From: Bacteroidetes Order II. bacterium
Lineage (GTDB): Bacteria > Bacteroidota > Rhodothermia > Rhodothermales > UBA2364
DNA: 64,000 nt
NCBI GenBank assembly: GCA_016788705.1
Contig: JAEUSQ010000027.1
Coordinates: forward strand, 65,572 to 129,571
Direction: 5' to 3'
Made by a program: the position numbers and the translations under genes. The first letter of the stretch is position 1. Each line of letters starts with the position of its first letter. A model generated the notes under the pieces. The model searched no databases. It had not been told where the DNA came from and was given only the letters and a program-made list of their open reading frames with translations. Below are positions 43,356 to 54,493 of this stretch, piece by piece.

Positions 43356-46300
43356 ATGCGTAAAATACCTTTACTGGTCATTTTTTGGCTCTTGACCACT
43401 GTATCTGCCTCGGCACAATGGTCCCTAAACATCACCGGAATCCCTTATGTATCTCCGCCAAATCTGACACGAGATATTCTGGATGGATACCGCCAAACTG
43501 CACGGGTGAACTTGGTACATGGCGCTGCTTCGCCAGCAACGGTACAATTCCACCTCGCGGTGTACACGAGTTATAACAAGCTCACCCCAGTAAACGGCAC
43601 CACGCCTGGCCTAAGTTCCATCCTTTCCACCATACAAGGACTTGCGGGTAGCTCGGTCAACCGCTTAATCGCTATCGCCAGTAGCGACCCTGTCACCCTG
43701 ACAGGACCATTAACTTATAGCAAAACCTTTGAAGCCTTTTGGGCCGAATACAAATTTAGCAGTTCATACGCCCCTGAATTGGAATCCAAACTTAATGCTG
43801 GACAAATTATGGAAGGCACCCATGCCGTATATGTATGGGTTACTGAAGCAGGCGGCGCACCACTGGCTTATGACGGACGAATTTACACGGTCAGTACCCC
43901 CTCGGCCCCTACCCTGCTCTTTCCGGCGGATGGGCGGACGTTACTCGCTCGCACCACTCCAGATTTTCGTTGGACGCCCGTCTCCACATCCTATCCAATT
44001 CCGGTGGTGCTTTATCGGTTGCGGATTGTGGAAGTATTGAATGGACAATCGGCGGTCCAAGCCATGAAAACCAATCGGATTTATTACGAGGCCATAACCA
44101 CAAATATTACCCAACACCGATACGACCTCTCCCTACCCGAATTATTACCCAATCGGACATATGCTTGGCAGGTAGAATCTTTGGACAGTACTGAAGAACC
44201 CCTTTCTTCGACCTATCAAAGTGAAGTTTTTACTTTTAAAACACCGGAAGACGGGGTCTCTGTACCAGTCACCATCCCAGACCCACCAAAAACCAAAGCC
44301 AGCATTCAATTGGTGACCCCTCTTCCCACGGCCTTTAACCAAGTGGCGGGTGCACCTTTAAACTCAAACTTTTTGGCAAAGGTTAGTCCAATTGCTTCTT
44401 GGTCAGATCTAAACTTAGAAATCATTCGCATCACAGACCCCAGTATAGACATACAAACGCTTCGTAATGCAAGCACGTTCGAATCGTATTGGCTTGCAGG
44501 CGACCAAGACGGCCCAACCCCTACAAGCCCCAAACGCATTGAAGTTTTGGAAGGACCTGTTTCATATGATGGTAGTGGCGCCCTTAAAGTAACCGGTTTA
44601 AACCTACGCCCCATTGGGGTTCCTTCGTATGCCGTTTTTCGTTATACCGGAAAAAATGCCCTCCATACTTCCGACATTCCGGATGTCCTGTATCCTGTAT
44701 TAAAATCAGAAGTGGGCGTCGCCTATTTACCTGGTGCTTCACCCAACCCGCTTGAGCAAAAAATTGAAATACTGCGCCCTTCAATAGACAGCGTAACACC
44801 GCTCCAAGCTAAGGAAACATTAACCATAGAAGCGAAATTCACGCCAACCCAAACAGGCACGCCGGAGGGTGGCTGGCGTAATGTAAAGGTGCAAGTCATC
44901 TTACTTTCGGTAACGGGAGCGCCAACGGCCAATATGATCACCCAGGACAGCTTTGATGCTTTGGTGACCAAAGCCAAAAACGAGGGTGACTTCTCGTTAA
45001 GCGAAACAGTGCTTACCTTAGAAGAAACGGGCGAATTACGCTACACCAGTCCACCATTTCCAGAATTAGGAAAAAACTACTGGCTCGCCTATCGTTTGGT
45101 TGGCGAACTCGGTTCGGGTGCAAATACCAAGACCTTCACCTCTGCCATTGGGCGCATCGAAGTCCAGTCAATACCACGAACCCTAAGCTTAGCCGTTGAT
45201 GGTTTCACGCCTCGCACCACCATTCGCCGCAGTTCACAAGACTTTAGCGTTCAAGCAAGCCCAGCAAATCTGCTTTCAGAGTCCTCTGTGAGTACCGTTA
45301 TTTGGTATAAAGAAGTGACGGGCGCAGACAGCACAATGACGGGACGGCAACGGGCTTTTAATGAACTTAGCCGTTTATTCAGTCGCCCCAATGCCAATCC
45401 GTCCATTCCCTCGGACTACACCGAGTGGATGCACCCTATTGATGCCAGCACAGGAAATGGCACCATGCGCCTGCCCATTAAAGGTAAAAATGCAATAGTT
45501 GTTTATCGTTTGGTCTGGGACCTTGCAGGGGAGAAGCTCTACTCAGCCCCCATTTACCTTTATTATAATGGTAGTTTGCCGCAGTTTGATCCTGAAATCG
45601 TCCTCAATTCGCCCTCAACGAATCAGGTCAACCAAACGGCGGCGAATTCAAATGTGGTTACGTTTAGCGGTACGCTCGCGCCTTTCTACCCCAATAACAA
45701 TGATCCCGCAAAAGGCATTTGGCAGGGAAATGATTTACGCATTGAGGCCATCCGCATTACGGACCCAAGCATCACCCCACAAACCATCACGACGCAAGCC
45801 AGTTTTAACAACTTACTTACCCAAGCAGAAGCTGGTTCTAATGTCCAACTTACCCGCCTTAGCTTCCCCACCACCCTTCAAGCCGATGGTTCTTTTAGCG
45901 CGGTTGCAAGCAATCTAACCGCCAATATCGGGGTTGATTATCGGGTGGTATTTCGGGTGAAAGGTGTACTTTCGGCTGAAATAGAAGATGAATCGCAAGA
46001 CCAAACGGCCTTTTCGCCTTTGGGTTGGTATGAGGTCAAAGCCGTAGATCCGCTTGTTGTAAAAGTGGAGGGTCATACGCAAGGCGCAAGGGTTCAAGAA
46101 ACCTACCAACGGTTTACCTTTACCTATGAAGAATCCAGCTATTCAGACCCACAGTTTGAAGGATGGTATAAAATCCTAAGCCCACAAGATTCGTCAGCTA
46201 CGGCAAAGCGGGCGCTCATCAATACCTTAGGTGCAACCTTAGGCCCCCGGCCTGCCAGCCCTGCCTTGCCTGCTGGATTTACCCCTTTTAGCCTCCCCAG

Positions 46301-49300
46301 TTATACTGTTTTTGCGGGGAGTTACGAAGGTTCTTTTGGATTTCCAGCGGCCATCCTGAATGAAAATGCGGTTTTGGTCTATCGCATTAGCGTCAAAAAC
46401 AGCAAAGGGCAGAAGGTGTACTCAAATCCCATCTCGCTTGTGTACCAAAAAGAAGAGCTACGATTAGAGGTGCTTACCCCAGTAACACAAACGCTCATGA
46501 GCATCAATGGCGGTAGCACAGTTGATTTTAAAGGAAAGTTGGTTCCTGCGGCGAGAAGTGGTAGGTGGAAAAACCCCTATCTGGTCTATTACCTTGTCTA
46601 TGACCCGAACCTAAAACCAACGGATGTCAATACAAAACAAGAACTTGACCGTGTTCGTAATTTAGTAAATGAGGGCAGTTTGTCCTTTCCTCAGCGACCA
46701 GGAAGTAAATACATTAGCCTTTCCCCCAATGCTACGGGAGAAGTCCAAGTTTTAGGCGAAAGTTTCCCAGATATAGGACAGGATTATTGGGTACTCTATC
46801 AATTCGGCGCTACCTACGATAAAAACGGCAACAATATTAGCCTTGAGTCCACATTCGGCAAAATCCAAGTCAAGTCAAAAGGGTCTTTTTCCTTAAATGT
46901 ATCTGGGTATCAGCCCCGTTTACAAACCGCTGTCAATACGTTGGACTTTCGTTTTGATTACAATGCAGACCTTTGGGGGGCGAATTACACCTTCCAACTC
47001 GAAGGTTTTTATAAAGAATTGTTTTCATCCGATGACGTAAGCCCCAGCAACAAAGACGCACTATTTAATACCTTGACAACGGCGATGGCACAAAACACCA
47101 CGCCAGCAGGGTTTAGCACATGGAAACAAACCCTTAGCAATCCCGCCACAAAATCAGGTCAGATGATGCTTCCCAGCGAGTGGTTGGGCAATTCGATTGT
47201 AGGATTTAGGCTTAAAGCAAGCAATGGATACTATACCTTTTACACCCAGCCTGCTATTTTCGAGTACCAGCCAAGTGGTTTTAAGCCGAGGCTCTCGATC
47301 ACACAGCCGATGGGCGCAGGGCCTTTCACAGCCACTGCTGGGCCTGATTTTGTATCGTTTACCGCTAAACCAGAACCTGTTTTTCCAGCGGAGGCAAGGG
47401 CCACAAAAGGAACCTGGGAAAGTATTACCTTAGAAACGGTCACGGTTTATGACCCAACCATCCCCAGTAATACCCTTAAATCGCACGCTGACTTTGAGGC
47501 TTTCGCGGCAAAAGGGAAGGGCTGGACGGCGTTTGACCACAAGGTGACCAGCTTTGAAGAAACCAAACAGCCTAGTGGCTATAGTGACTTCCAACAAACC
47601 GCCACCTTAGCCTTCCCTACCTATCGGTTTGCCCGTTTGGGACAAGATTATTGGGTAGCCCTCCGCTTTAAAGGCATTTTTGTTCGGCAAATCAATGGAC
47701 TGCCCCAACGCACAACCTGGTATTCAGACATAGCGCATTACGAAATCAAAGAGCCAGAAACCCCCACGAGGCGCAATGGGATTACGCTTAAAAACCCATC
47801 GGGCATTCCAGTTACCAAAGCCTCCGAAGAGCCAATTGGCGATCATTTTGCCGCACAAGCCTATCCCACTGGAGGCTGGTCAAGATTGGTCTTGCGGATT
47901 ATTTACTTAACAGACAAAAACGTAAGCCCCTCATCCCTCTTTGATGCAGGTAATTTTACCAATTATTTTACCAACTCACAGCAAACGGCAGAGATAAGGG
48001 TTTCAATGGACGCACAGGGCAATATTAGCCATGGCAACATAGAACTCCCCAACCTTGGCACCGACTTCTACGCTATTTATCAGTACGTTGGCAGAAGGGA
48101 TGACTGTGGTTTGGACATTCCCTGCGGCTCGGACATTGGCATTGTGTATGTCCCCAAATCTATAGCCAAATTAAAGCCATTGGCTTTGCTTACCAGTCAT
48201 GGGAGTGGACAAAATGACCGCGATGCAGGTACAAGCGAGTCCTTTACGGGCCAAATTAGCCCCTATTTGCCCGGCAATACCGACAATAGCAAAGGCGTTT
48301 GGAAAGACCTAAAGCTACAAGTTTTAAGCACCAAAGACTATAACACCCTTTTTGGTGAATTAGACCAACGTAAAAAAGAGGCCGCTTTTTATCAAGGCGC
48401 ATTTACCAAACTGGTCAATAATGCCAAAGACCCGAAATCGGGGTTAAGCCTCACCGAAACGAGCATTACCCCAGACGCAAGTGGCAACCTGAACCTTTCG
48501 CAGCTTTTATCGGAACAGGGGCATGACTATTGGGTTGCGGTGCGGTTTGCAGGAACTTTTGTTTCGGAGCGAAACGGGGTCACAACCGAGCAAAACATGG
48601 CAACCTCTTATGCGCGGTTCTTGGTCAAGACCAAAGCCACGTTCAGCATTGCCGTCGAAGACTACAGTCCCTACATGGTTTTGGATAAAAAGACCCAAGA
48701 TTTTAGCCTCAATTCTACCATCCTTAGTCAATTAAAAGAGGTCAAAATACATGTTGCCTATCAAATCATGCCCGATAATGCCGAGATGGCAATGTCTTCG
48801 GCGTTGAGAGAGCTAAAATCCGCAACGGAAGCGCTGATCTATAACAACGAAACCCTCCCTGCTACCTACAAAACATGGACGCAACCGTTTACGGATTTGG
48901 TGAATGGAAAAGACAAACTCGCCGTTACGGATACCACCTTGTTCCGTGCCGCTTTGGTCTATTGGGTGAGTGGGAAGTTTAACGGGGACGTTTTTAAGAG
49001 TAACCCTATCTTTTTGGATTTAAAGATTCCTCGCCCCGAACCTAAATATGTGGTCACCCAAACCATACCCAAACCAGACGCAACCACCTCGGCAGATGCA
49101 GGAAGTGTACAAACCTTCCGCATCAAAACCACCCCTTGGGATGTTTACAACGACCAAAAGGTCACCGACAAATGGGATCGGGTGAGCATGCAAGTGGTCT
49201 ATGTTTGGGATGATTTCCCCACCAATGTCGTTACCACCCAAGAAGAGTTCAATAAGCTCTTTAACGAAAAAGAAATACGCGGCACTGCCGTGACCAAAAT

Positions 49301-52300
49301 GCGGACGGAAGAAATCAATGCGCGTTGGCTCATCAATGGCGAATTGGAAGTGCCCTCTTATACGTTCCAAGAAATGGGGCGCGATTATTGGGCGGTGGTT
49401 CGCTTTAAAGGGGTCTATCTCAAAGGAACCAATGCGTTTGGAACGGGCAACAAAAACGAATCTTTCTCCAAACCCGTTCACTTCAAAATCAAGACCAAAG
49501 CCACCTTCTCGGCCAGTGTGAAGAACTATAAAAAACGCATGACCATCCGTCAACGGGAACAAGCCTTTAGTTTTGATGCAGACCCGCCGACGCTTTTGAA
49601 AAATGTGGCATTGGTTGGCTTATTTAAAAACTTAGCCCCCGAAGACACCACAGATGCCGACGTATTAGCCGCCTTCCGCAAAATGGAAGATGCGTTTGAC
49701 GAAATGGAAGAAGATGCCGACGAATCTCCCGACGGCTTCCAATCTTGGACACAGCCCATCCCCAACCTTGCCCTGAAGTCAGGCACCATGACCTTCCCCG
49801 ATCAAACCACCGAACGGACCATCGTGGGCTTTGTACTGAGAGGGAATGTCAACGGAGCGGAAATATATACCGATCCAATCCTCTTGGACTATAACCTACC
49901 CTCCCCCAGCAACCGCATTTTTACCGTAAAAACCAAAGTCGAGGTTAAAGACCCTCAAAATGTAGCCATTGCTGCACCCGAATGGGATCAAATCAAACCA
50001 GAGCTAACTATCAAAATTGGGCGGCAAACCAAAACCTTTAAGCCCTCTTCTTTTAAAGATGGAAATTTGGTCTTTGCCTTCAAGCTCCCAGTTGAAGTAC
50101 AACCGACCAATAAAGGGGCGGCTCCGCTGCCTTTTACGGTGAGCTTAGATGGCGACGTAGGCTATACTTCTGCGGAGGCTACGGGGATGCTCAATAAGAA
50201 AAATGTGGAGGTACCAACGATGGTGGTGCAGGCACGAAAGGCAGGCGAGTACTTTGTCTCAGGCATTGTAAAAGACTCCGATAGCGACCCCGTTCAGAAC
50301 ATCGAGTTGAAAATCTCGGTGGATGGCGTAACCGCAACCATAGCCAATGTCAAAAGCGATGCGGCTGGGAAGTTTAAGTTCACGGTCAAACTACCGACGG
50401 GCAAGATACCAACCGCAAAAAATACAATCAACTTTACCATTTTACCCGTTCTAACATCCGAACAAAAACAACTCTATAAGCCGAGTAGTGAAAACGGAGC
50501 CTTAGATGGGCGCGACCAGAACAAATTACTGGTCAAACTAAAATCCCTTAATGCCTCTGTGATCGCGGGTACACTCGTTTCTAAAGGAGCCAAAAAACCC
50601 GTGCGCATGGCCGAGGTCGAGGTCTATGAAGCCAAAAACCTCAAACATCGCCTTAAAAAAGTGATGACCGATGAAGATGGAAAGTTCTTAGCCGTCGGAT
50701 TATTGGAAGGTGAATATGTCTTAAAAATCGAAAAGACAGGCTATAAAACCATCGCGAAGCACCCTGCCACTGGCTCCATAAAAGTGGAAACAGGCAAAAA
50801 AGCAGACGTAAAAGAAGTACAAATGGAGCTTAAGCCGCTCACCGTACAAGTATCCGTTCGCCCGAAAAAAGGCCCTGTCACCCAAGAACCTACCGTTGTC
50901 TATGCCATCAAAAAAACCGATCTGAACCAATATCAAGAGTGGCGGGAAACGAATCCCTTGGGCCGATTTGAAACCAGTGGACTTAAGGTGGTGCAAAAAC
51001 AAAATGCACGGCTCAATAATAAACCCGTTGCCTTTACTTTTAATGACGTGGACATCGAGCGGTCGCAAGATGCCTATGTCTTTATTTCTTCCTCCATTGA
51101 CCTGAATGATGCGCTCGGCGAACAAACAACCCCAATGGACTCGGTGATTACCATTCGCCAAACGGCTTATCCTTCTATTTATCTAAAAGGCAAGGTATTA
51201 AAACAAGGCGCAACTTCTGGCTTGGCAGGAATTCCCCTTAAACTAACCACCAAGCAAAACCCGCCAAAGGTCTTTACGGCAAAAACAGACGAAAATGGCC
51301 TATACAACTTCTGTCTTGGCGGCATGACGGCAATGGACTGCTCGGCAGCCATTCGAGATTTCGGATTCACAGTCGAGGTGGTGATTGCCCCTAAAGTGCT
51401 CACCAGCAAAGACCCTGCCCCACCTGATAAAGCCCTGTATTCATGGACTTCACCCGATGTTGATTTCATCACCGATGTTCCAGACTTTAAAATAGATGCC
51501 AAATGGGTATCGGGCGGCGCAAACCCGACAACCCCGCTACCGCGCCCCAAAAGCAATACCGTCTGGAGTACAGAAGAGCCAGAAATCGAGGGTAAGGTAA
51601 AAATTAAAGTACGTTCATCAGGGCAGGCCGTCGCAGGAGCCACCGTCGCGTTTGGCGACAACGAAGCCGATACCGACGGCAACGGCGAGGTAACCTTCGA
51701 TAAGGTGGGTGAAGATTCTTATGACCTCATCGTCACCGCACCCGACGGCGCCAATTATTCGGTTCCTCCCACTTCGGTGCGCGTTTCTTATAGCAGTAGA
51801 AGCAACCCCCTTTTCGAGATCACCCAAGAAGCCAAAACAGGTATGGTGGTTTCGGGGCAGATTTTAGACCAAGGCAATAAACCCGTAGCCAAAGCCACCA
51901 TTTACGTAAAAGGTAATGCCCATATTTCCACCACCTCCAAAGAAGATGGGACCTACTTGCTTGCAGGTGTGGTTGGTATCAAGACAGGCGCGGGTGGTTT
52001 AGATCCGATTTTAGTAGCCGATGCAGAAGGCTATGGGCTCGAAGAACAAACCATCGCGTTTCAAGCAGGACAATCTAAAGTGGGTGCAGATTTTAAACTG
52101 ACCCAAGCAGACATTACGGAAATTTACGGATTCCGTGTGAAGTACAAAGCCCAAGACATCACCAAAACAAACAGCGGCTGGACGATCAAAGCAGGTTCTT
52201 TGATCAATATCCCTTCCAATGCACGGGTTAAGTTCGACAAAGACTTAGAGTTGCCTTTTAATAACCTCAGCCTGAATGCACAAAAACGGCCCACAACGAT

Positions 52301-54488
52301 CTTTTCTTTAGGCATCAGCGAAGTCGCCGTCCAAGCTTTTGGGTTTAATGCCAAAATCTTCAGCGACACAGGGCTTTTATTGGTACAAGAAGACACCAAA
52401 ACCAAAAAAGGTTATATCAAAGGCAAAATCCAATTCCAAGTCAAAGAAGCCTTCCAAGGGCATACCTTTAGCTTTATGGTCTCGGATGAGCCATGGCCCG
52501 CACCTTCAAAATGTGATGATACCGCCTTATGTATCACCGCAGGCGAAAACCTACTCGGCGGCGCATTGGAATATGAGAAAGGCGAAGACTTCCAATTTGG
52601 ATCGGCATCAGGGCAAAAAGTCACCCAAAAAATTGCACCCGGCGGAAAAAGCCACTTCTTGCAAGATGCGCCTATTAGCATCATCGGCACACGAATTGAC
52701 GAAGACGGCGTTTCTTATTCTGGCCGTTTTAAACTACCAGAGGTCGAGACAGGCGTAAAAGTAGATATGGAAGCCTTCTTCTCCGAGTGGGGTTTTAATC
52801 CCAAAAAACGGACGATGAAGTTCCCCAATATTGACGATGCAGAAGCCTCTATTGAACATGAAGCGAGCGGGCGCTTCCTCCATCTGATGATCAGCAACCT
52901 TAAGCTCTACGACGACGGTTTTTATCTCGAAGAAGGTTCGGCTATCTTTAATGCCTCCGATAGCCGCACACAAGGCGCAACGGGGGACGTGACCGAAGGA
53001 TACGAATTTACCTTCCGCGACTGTATGTTACGTACCAAAGATTTTGCCTTCCGTGTAGGCGAGCTTGAAATCCCGAACAACAAAGCCCTTACCGTTGCTG
53101 GTATGGCGCTCTCGGTGGATCGGATTGGGTTTGGATACGAAAACGCGTTTTATTTCCGAATGGGCGGCGGGCTGACCTTGCCGAAGGTGAACAACGCCGT
53201 AGCCATCAATGAATTAGGTTACGACGGACGGACCCAAAAAATCACGATGGATTTGGGTCTTACCCAGCCCATCAATGTTTATTCGATGAAGCTCAGTGTG
53301 GAGCGGCTGGAGTTTAATTATTCCTTCTCTACCAAAGCCGTTAAACTCGGTTTTGATGGAGCCGTCTCCTTTGGTTCAGTCATGACCTTGGGCGGTGCGA
53401 TTAGTTTAGAGCGCAAGAATAACAATTGGGATTTCCAAGTTGAAAAAATTACAGGTAAAGCCACCTTGGGGCCTGTAGATGTAGAAGAGATCAGCATTAC
53501 CCTAAAAGATGGGACCGTCGGCGGCGGCTTTAAAGCCAGTGTGATGAAAAAATTTGTCTTTGGCGCGTCTTTCATGTGGAAAGATGAACAAAACTTCGCT
53601 TTTTCTGGTACATTTGGTACTCCCATCCCCTTTGGTGCATGGACGTTTGAACGGGCAACCCTCTCGGTGAGCCGTGCTTTTAGCACTTGGAATGTAGGCA
53701 TGACAGATGTGGCCTTTAGCTCAGGCGGTAGAAACCTAACCGTTAAAGGCGGCATCAACGTCACCTTTGGTGGCGGCTCCACCATTATCAAAGTCACAGG
53801 CGAAGTCTTGCTCTATCAAGAAACCACCCAGATCGGAAAAGCAGAGGTGGTGATTGATACCGAAGTAGGCATTACAGGAAGCGTCAAAATGACAGGCTTT
53901 AGCGACCCCGCCTTGCGCGAAATGGTGGAATTTAAACGCGAACCTAGCGTATCCTTTGCCGTTATTTGGGGCGGCCCAGGCGAAAAATATTGGTACTTTG
54001 GGGGCGGCTTGGATGTAAAACTTGCCAAACTCATTGACGCATCGGCCTATGTCTTCATTGGCGAGAACGCAGACGGACTCTTAAGCCAAGCCTCCAGCAT
54101 TGCAGAAAAATTCTCCGCCCACCCCAAAGGAAAGCTGAGTGGTATTTATGCAGGTGGCATCGTCGGAGCCAGCTTTAAGGTGTGGCCAATTTCCGCCAGT
54201 GGGGGCGTAGGCATGTACTTTATGGGAGATATTAACACGCTTGCAGGTGGGTTCTATTATGCTCTTAATGGAGGCGTGGACTTATTTATCATATCAGGGT
54301 CAATGGGCTTTGCATTAGCCGCCGAGATGAATAAAACCAAGGGGCAAGCCCTTTACGTGAATGGTTCCGCCAATGTTTATGTACGCGCCTGCATCAACCT
54401 TTTAATTAAAAAGATATGCAAAAGTCTTAGCATTGGAGTATATGCCCGTACTGAAAACGGCAGCATTAAATACGGCCTCAAATGGTAG
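43356..54488 (+). CDS. Giant (3710-residue) exported modular repeat protein
   Basis: About 400 kDa with a signal peptide (MRKIPLLVIFWLLTTVSASA). Residues 20-310 hold an N-terminal domain (WSLNITGIPYVSPPNLTRDI) and an Ig/FN3-like unit (YRLRIVEVLNGQSAVQAM, YAWQVESL) that reminds me of TANFOR-type proteins; that label is unverified. Residues about 315-2190 alternate two repeat modules (separate entry). Residues about 2290-2920 hold five carboxypeptidase-regulatory-like folds (SGIVKDSDSDPVQNIELKIS; AGTLVSKGAKKP; GKVLKQGATSG; VRSSGQAVAGATV; SGQILDQGNKPVAKATIYV). The last 790 residues are Gly-rich beta-strands (AFYFRMGGGLTLPKV; GVYARTENGSIKYGLKW), perhaps a barrel or beta-solenoid. No T9SS sorting domain is seen. 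It is probably a long surface fibre or adhesin, co-transcribed with both neighbours. Confidence 0.85.
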   Translation: MRKIPLLVIFWLLTTVSASAQWSLNITGIPYVSPPNLTRDILDGYRQTARVNLVHGAASPATVQFHLAVYTSYNKLTPVNGTTPGLSSILSTIQGLAGSSVNRLIAIASSDPVTLTGPLTYSKTFEAFWAEYKFSSSYAPELESKLNAGQIMEGTHAVYVWVTEAGGAPLAYDGRIYTVSTPSAPTLLFPADGRTLLARTTPDFRWTPVSTSYPIPVVLYRLRIVEVLNGQSAVQAMKTNRIYYEAITTNITQHRYDLSLPELLPNRTYAWQVESLDSTEEPLSSTYQSEVFTFKTPEDGVSVPVTIPDPPKTKASIQLVTPLPTAFNQVAGAPLNSNFLAKVSPIASWSDLNLEIIRITDPSIDIQTLRNASTFESYWLAGDQDGPTPTSPKRIEVLEGPVSYDGSGALKVTGLNLRPIGVPSYAVFRYTGKNALHTSDIPDVLYPVLKSEVGVAYLPGASPNPLEQKIEILRPSIDSVTPLQAKETLTIEAKFTPTQTGTPEGGWRNVKVQVILLSVTGAPTANMITQDSFDALVTKAKNEGDFSLSETVLTLEETGELRYTSPPFPELGKNYWLAYRLVGELGSGANTKTFTSAIGRIEVQSIPRTLSLAVDGFTPRTTIRRSSQDFSVQASPANLLSESSVSTVIWYKEVTGADSTMTGRQRAFNELSRLFSRPNANPSIPSDYTEWMHPIDASTGNGTMRLPIKGKNAIVVYRLVWDLAGEKLYSAPIYLYYNGSLPQFDPEIVLNSPSTNQVNQTAANSNVVTFSGTLAPFYPNNNDPAKGIWQGNDLRIEAIRITDPSITPQTITTQASFNNLLTQAEAGSNVQLTRLSFPTTLQADGSFSAVASNLTANIGVDYRVVFRVKGVLSAEIEDESQDQTAFSPLGWYEVKAVDPLVVKVEGHTQGARVQETYQRFTFTYEESSYSDPQFEGWYKILSPQDSSATAKRALINTLGATLGPRPASPALPAGFTPFSLPSYTVFAGSYEGSFGFPAAILNENAVLVYRISVKNSKGQKVYSNPISLVYQKEELRLEVLTPVTQTLMSINGGSTVDFKGKLVPAARSGRWKNPYLVYYLVYDPNLKPTDVNTKQELDRVRNLVNEGSLSFPQRPGSKYISLSPNATGEVQVLGESFPDIGQDYWVLYQFGATYDKNGNNISLESTFGKIQVKSKGSFSLNVSGYQPRLQTAVNTLDFRFDYNADLWGANYTFQLEGFYKELFSSDDVSPSNKDALFNTLTTAMAQNTTPAGFSTWKQTLSNPATKSGQMMLPSEWLGNSIVGFRLKASNGYYTFYTQPAIFEYQPSGFKPRLSITQPMGAGPFTATAGPDFVSFTAKPEPVFPAEARATKGTWESITLETVTVYDPTIPSNTLKSHADFEAFAAKGKGWTAFDHKVTSFEETKQPSGYSDFQQTATLAFPTYRFARLGQDYWVALRFKGIFVRQINGLPQRTTWYSDIAHYEIKEPETPTRRNGITLKNPSGIPVTKASEEPIGDHFAAQAYPTGGWSRLVLRIIYLTDKNVSPSSLFDAGNFTNYFTNSQQTAEIRVSMDAQGNISHGNIELPNLGTDFYAIYQYVGRRDDCGLDIPCGSDIGIVYVPKSIAKLKPLALLTSHGSGQNDRDAGTSESFTGQISPYLPGNTDNSKGVWKDLKLQVLSTKDYNTLFGELDQRKKEAAFYQGAFTKLVNNAKDPKSGLSLTETSITPDASGNLNLSQLLSEQGHDYWVAVRFAGTFVSERNGVTTEQNMATSYARFLVKTKATFSIAVEDYSPYMVLDKKTQDFSLNSTILSQLKEVKIHVAYQIMPDNAEMAMSSALRELKSATEALIYNNETLPATYKTWTQPFTDLVNGKDKLAVTDTTLFRAALVYWVSGKFNGDVFKSNPIFLDLKIPRPEPKYVVTQTIPKPDATTSADAGSVQTFRIKTTPWDVYNDQKVTDKWDRVSMQVVYVWDDFPTNVVTTQEEFNKLFNEKEIRGTAVTKMRTEEINARWLINGELEVPSYTFQEMGRDYWAVVRFKGVYLKGTNAFGTGNKNESFSKPVHFKIKTKATFSASVKNYKKRMTIRQREQAFSFDADPPTLLKNVALVGLFKNLAPEDTTDADVLAAFRKMEDAFDEMEEDADESPDGFQSWTQPIPNLALKSGTMTFPDQTTERTIVGFVLRGNVNGAEIYTDPILLDYNLPSPSNRIFTVKTKVEVKDPQNVAIAAPEWDQIKPELTIKIGRQTKTFKPSSFKDGNLVFAFKLPVEVQPTNKGAAPLPFTVSLDGDVGYTSAEATGMLNKKNVEVPTMVVQARKAGEYFVSGIVKDSDSDPVQNIELKISVDGVTATIANVKSDAAGKFKFTVKLPTGKIPTAKNTINFTILPVLTSEQKQLYKPSSENGALDGRDQNKLLVKLKSLNASVIAGTLVSKGAKKPVRMAEVEVYEAKNLKHRLKKVMTDEDGKFLAVGLLEGEYVLKIEKTGYKTIAKHPATGSIKVETGKKADVKEVQMELKPLTVQVSVRPKKGPVTQEPTVVYAIKKTDLNQYQEWRETNPLGRFETSGLKVVQKQNARLNNKPVAFTFNDVDIERSQDAYVFISSSIDLNDALGEQTTPMDSVITIRQTAYPSIYLKGKVLKQGATSGLAGIPLKLTTKQNPPKVFTAKTDENGLYNFCLGGMTAMDCSAAIRDFGFTVEVVIAPKVLTSKDPAPPDKALYSWTSPDVDFITDVPDFKIDAKWVSGGANPTTPLPRPKSNTVWSTEEPEIEGKVKIKVRSSGQAVAGATVAFGDNEADTDGNGEVTFDKVGEDSYDLIVTAPDGANYSVPPTSVRVSYSSRSNPLFEITQEAKTGMVVSGQILDQGNKPVAKATIYVKGNAHISTTSKEDGTYLLAGVVGIKTGAGGLDPILVADAEGYGLEEQTIAFQAGQSKVGADFKLTQADITEIYGFRVKYKAQDITKTNSGWTIKAGSLINIPSNARVKFDKDLELPFNNLSLNAQKRPTTIFSLGISEVAVQAFGFNAKIFSDTGLLLVQEDTKTKKGYIKGKIQFQVKEAFQGHTFSFMVSDEPWPAPSKCDDTALCITAGENLLGGALEYEKGEDFQFGSASGQKVTQKIAPGGKSHFLQDAPISIIGTRIDEDGVSYSGRFKLPEVETGVKVDMEAFFSEWGFNPKKRTMKFPNIDDAEASIEHEASGRFLHLMISNLKLYDDGFYLEEGSAIFNASDSRTQGATGDVTEGYEFTFRDCMLRTKDFAFRVGELEIPNNKALTVAGMALSVDRIGFGYENAFYFRMGGGLTLPKVNNAVAINELGYDGRTQKITMDLGLTQPINVYSMKLSVERLEFNYSFSTKAVKLGFDGAVSFGSVMTLGGAISLERKNNNWDFQVEKITGKATLGPVDVEEISITLKDGTVGGGFKASVMKKFVFGASFMWKDEQNFAFSGTFGTPIPFGAWTFERATLSVSRAFSTWNVGMTDVAFSSGGRNLTVKGGINVTFGGGSTIIKVTGEVLLYQETTQIGKAEVVIDTEVGITGSVKMTGFSDPALREMVEFKREPSVSFAVIWGGPGEKYWYFGGGLDVKLAKLIDASAYVFIGENADGLLSQASSIAEKFSAHPKGKLSGIYAGGIVGASFKVWPISASGGVGMYFMGDINTLAGGFYYALNGGVDLFIISGSMGFALAAEMNKTKGQALYVNGSANVYVRACINLLIKKICKSLSIGVYARTENGSIKYGLKW
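44300..49915 (+). repeat. Alternating A/B protein-repeat array inside the giant gene
   Basis: Module A (about 130 residues) ends with a [DN]YWV-x-[LV][RY]F-x-G block, seen near residues 423 (weak), 573, 860, 1142, 1428, 1569 (weak), 1723 and 2009: eight copies. Module B (about 140 residues) starts FS-x-x-V-x-x-Y-x-P/K-R and has a GF-x-x-W-x-QP block, a GxMxLP block and a final YT-x-P-I-x-L-x-Y; five copies follow A copies 2, 3, 4, 7 and 8. Copies are diverged in DNA as well as protein, so the array is old rather than a recent tandem expansion. Confidence 0.7.
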
Positions 54489-54493
54489 TTCAC

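Noticed and set aside
49020-49562. Long antisense open frames inside the giant gene, such as this 180-codon one
   Set aside because: They are shadows of the codon pattern of the coding strand, carry no domains, and the coding-strand repeat structure continues through them without a break.
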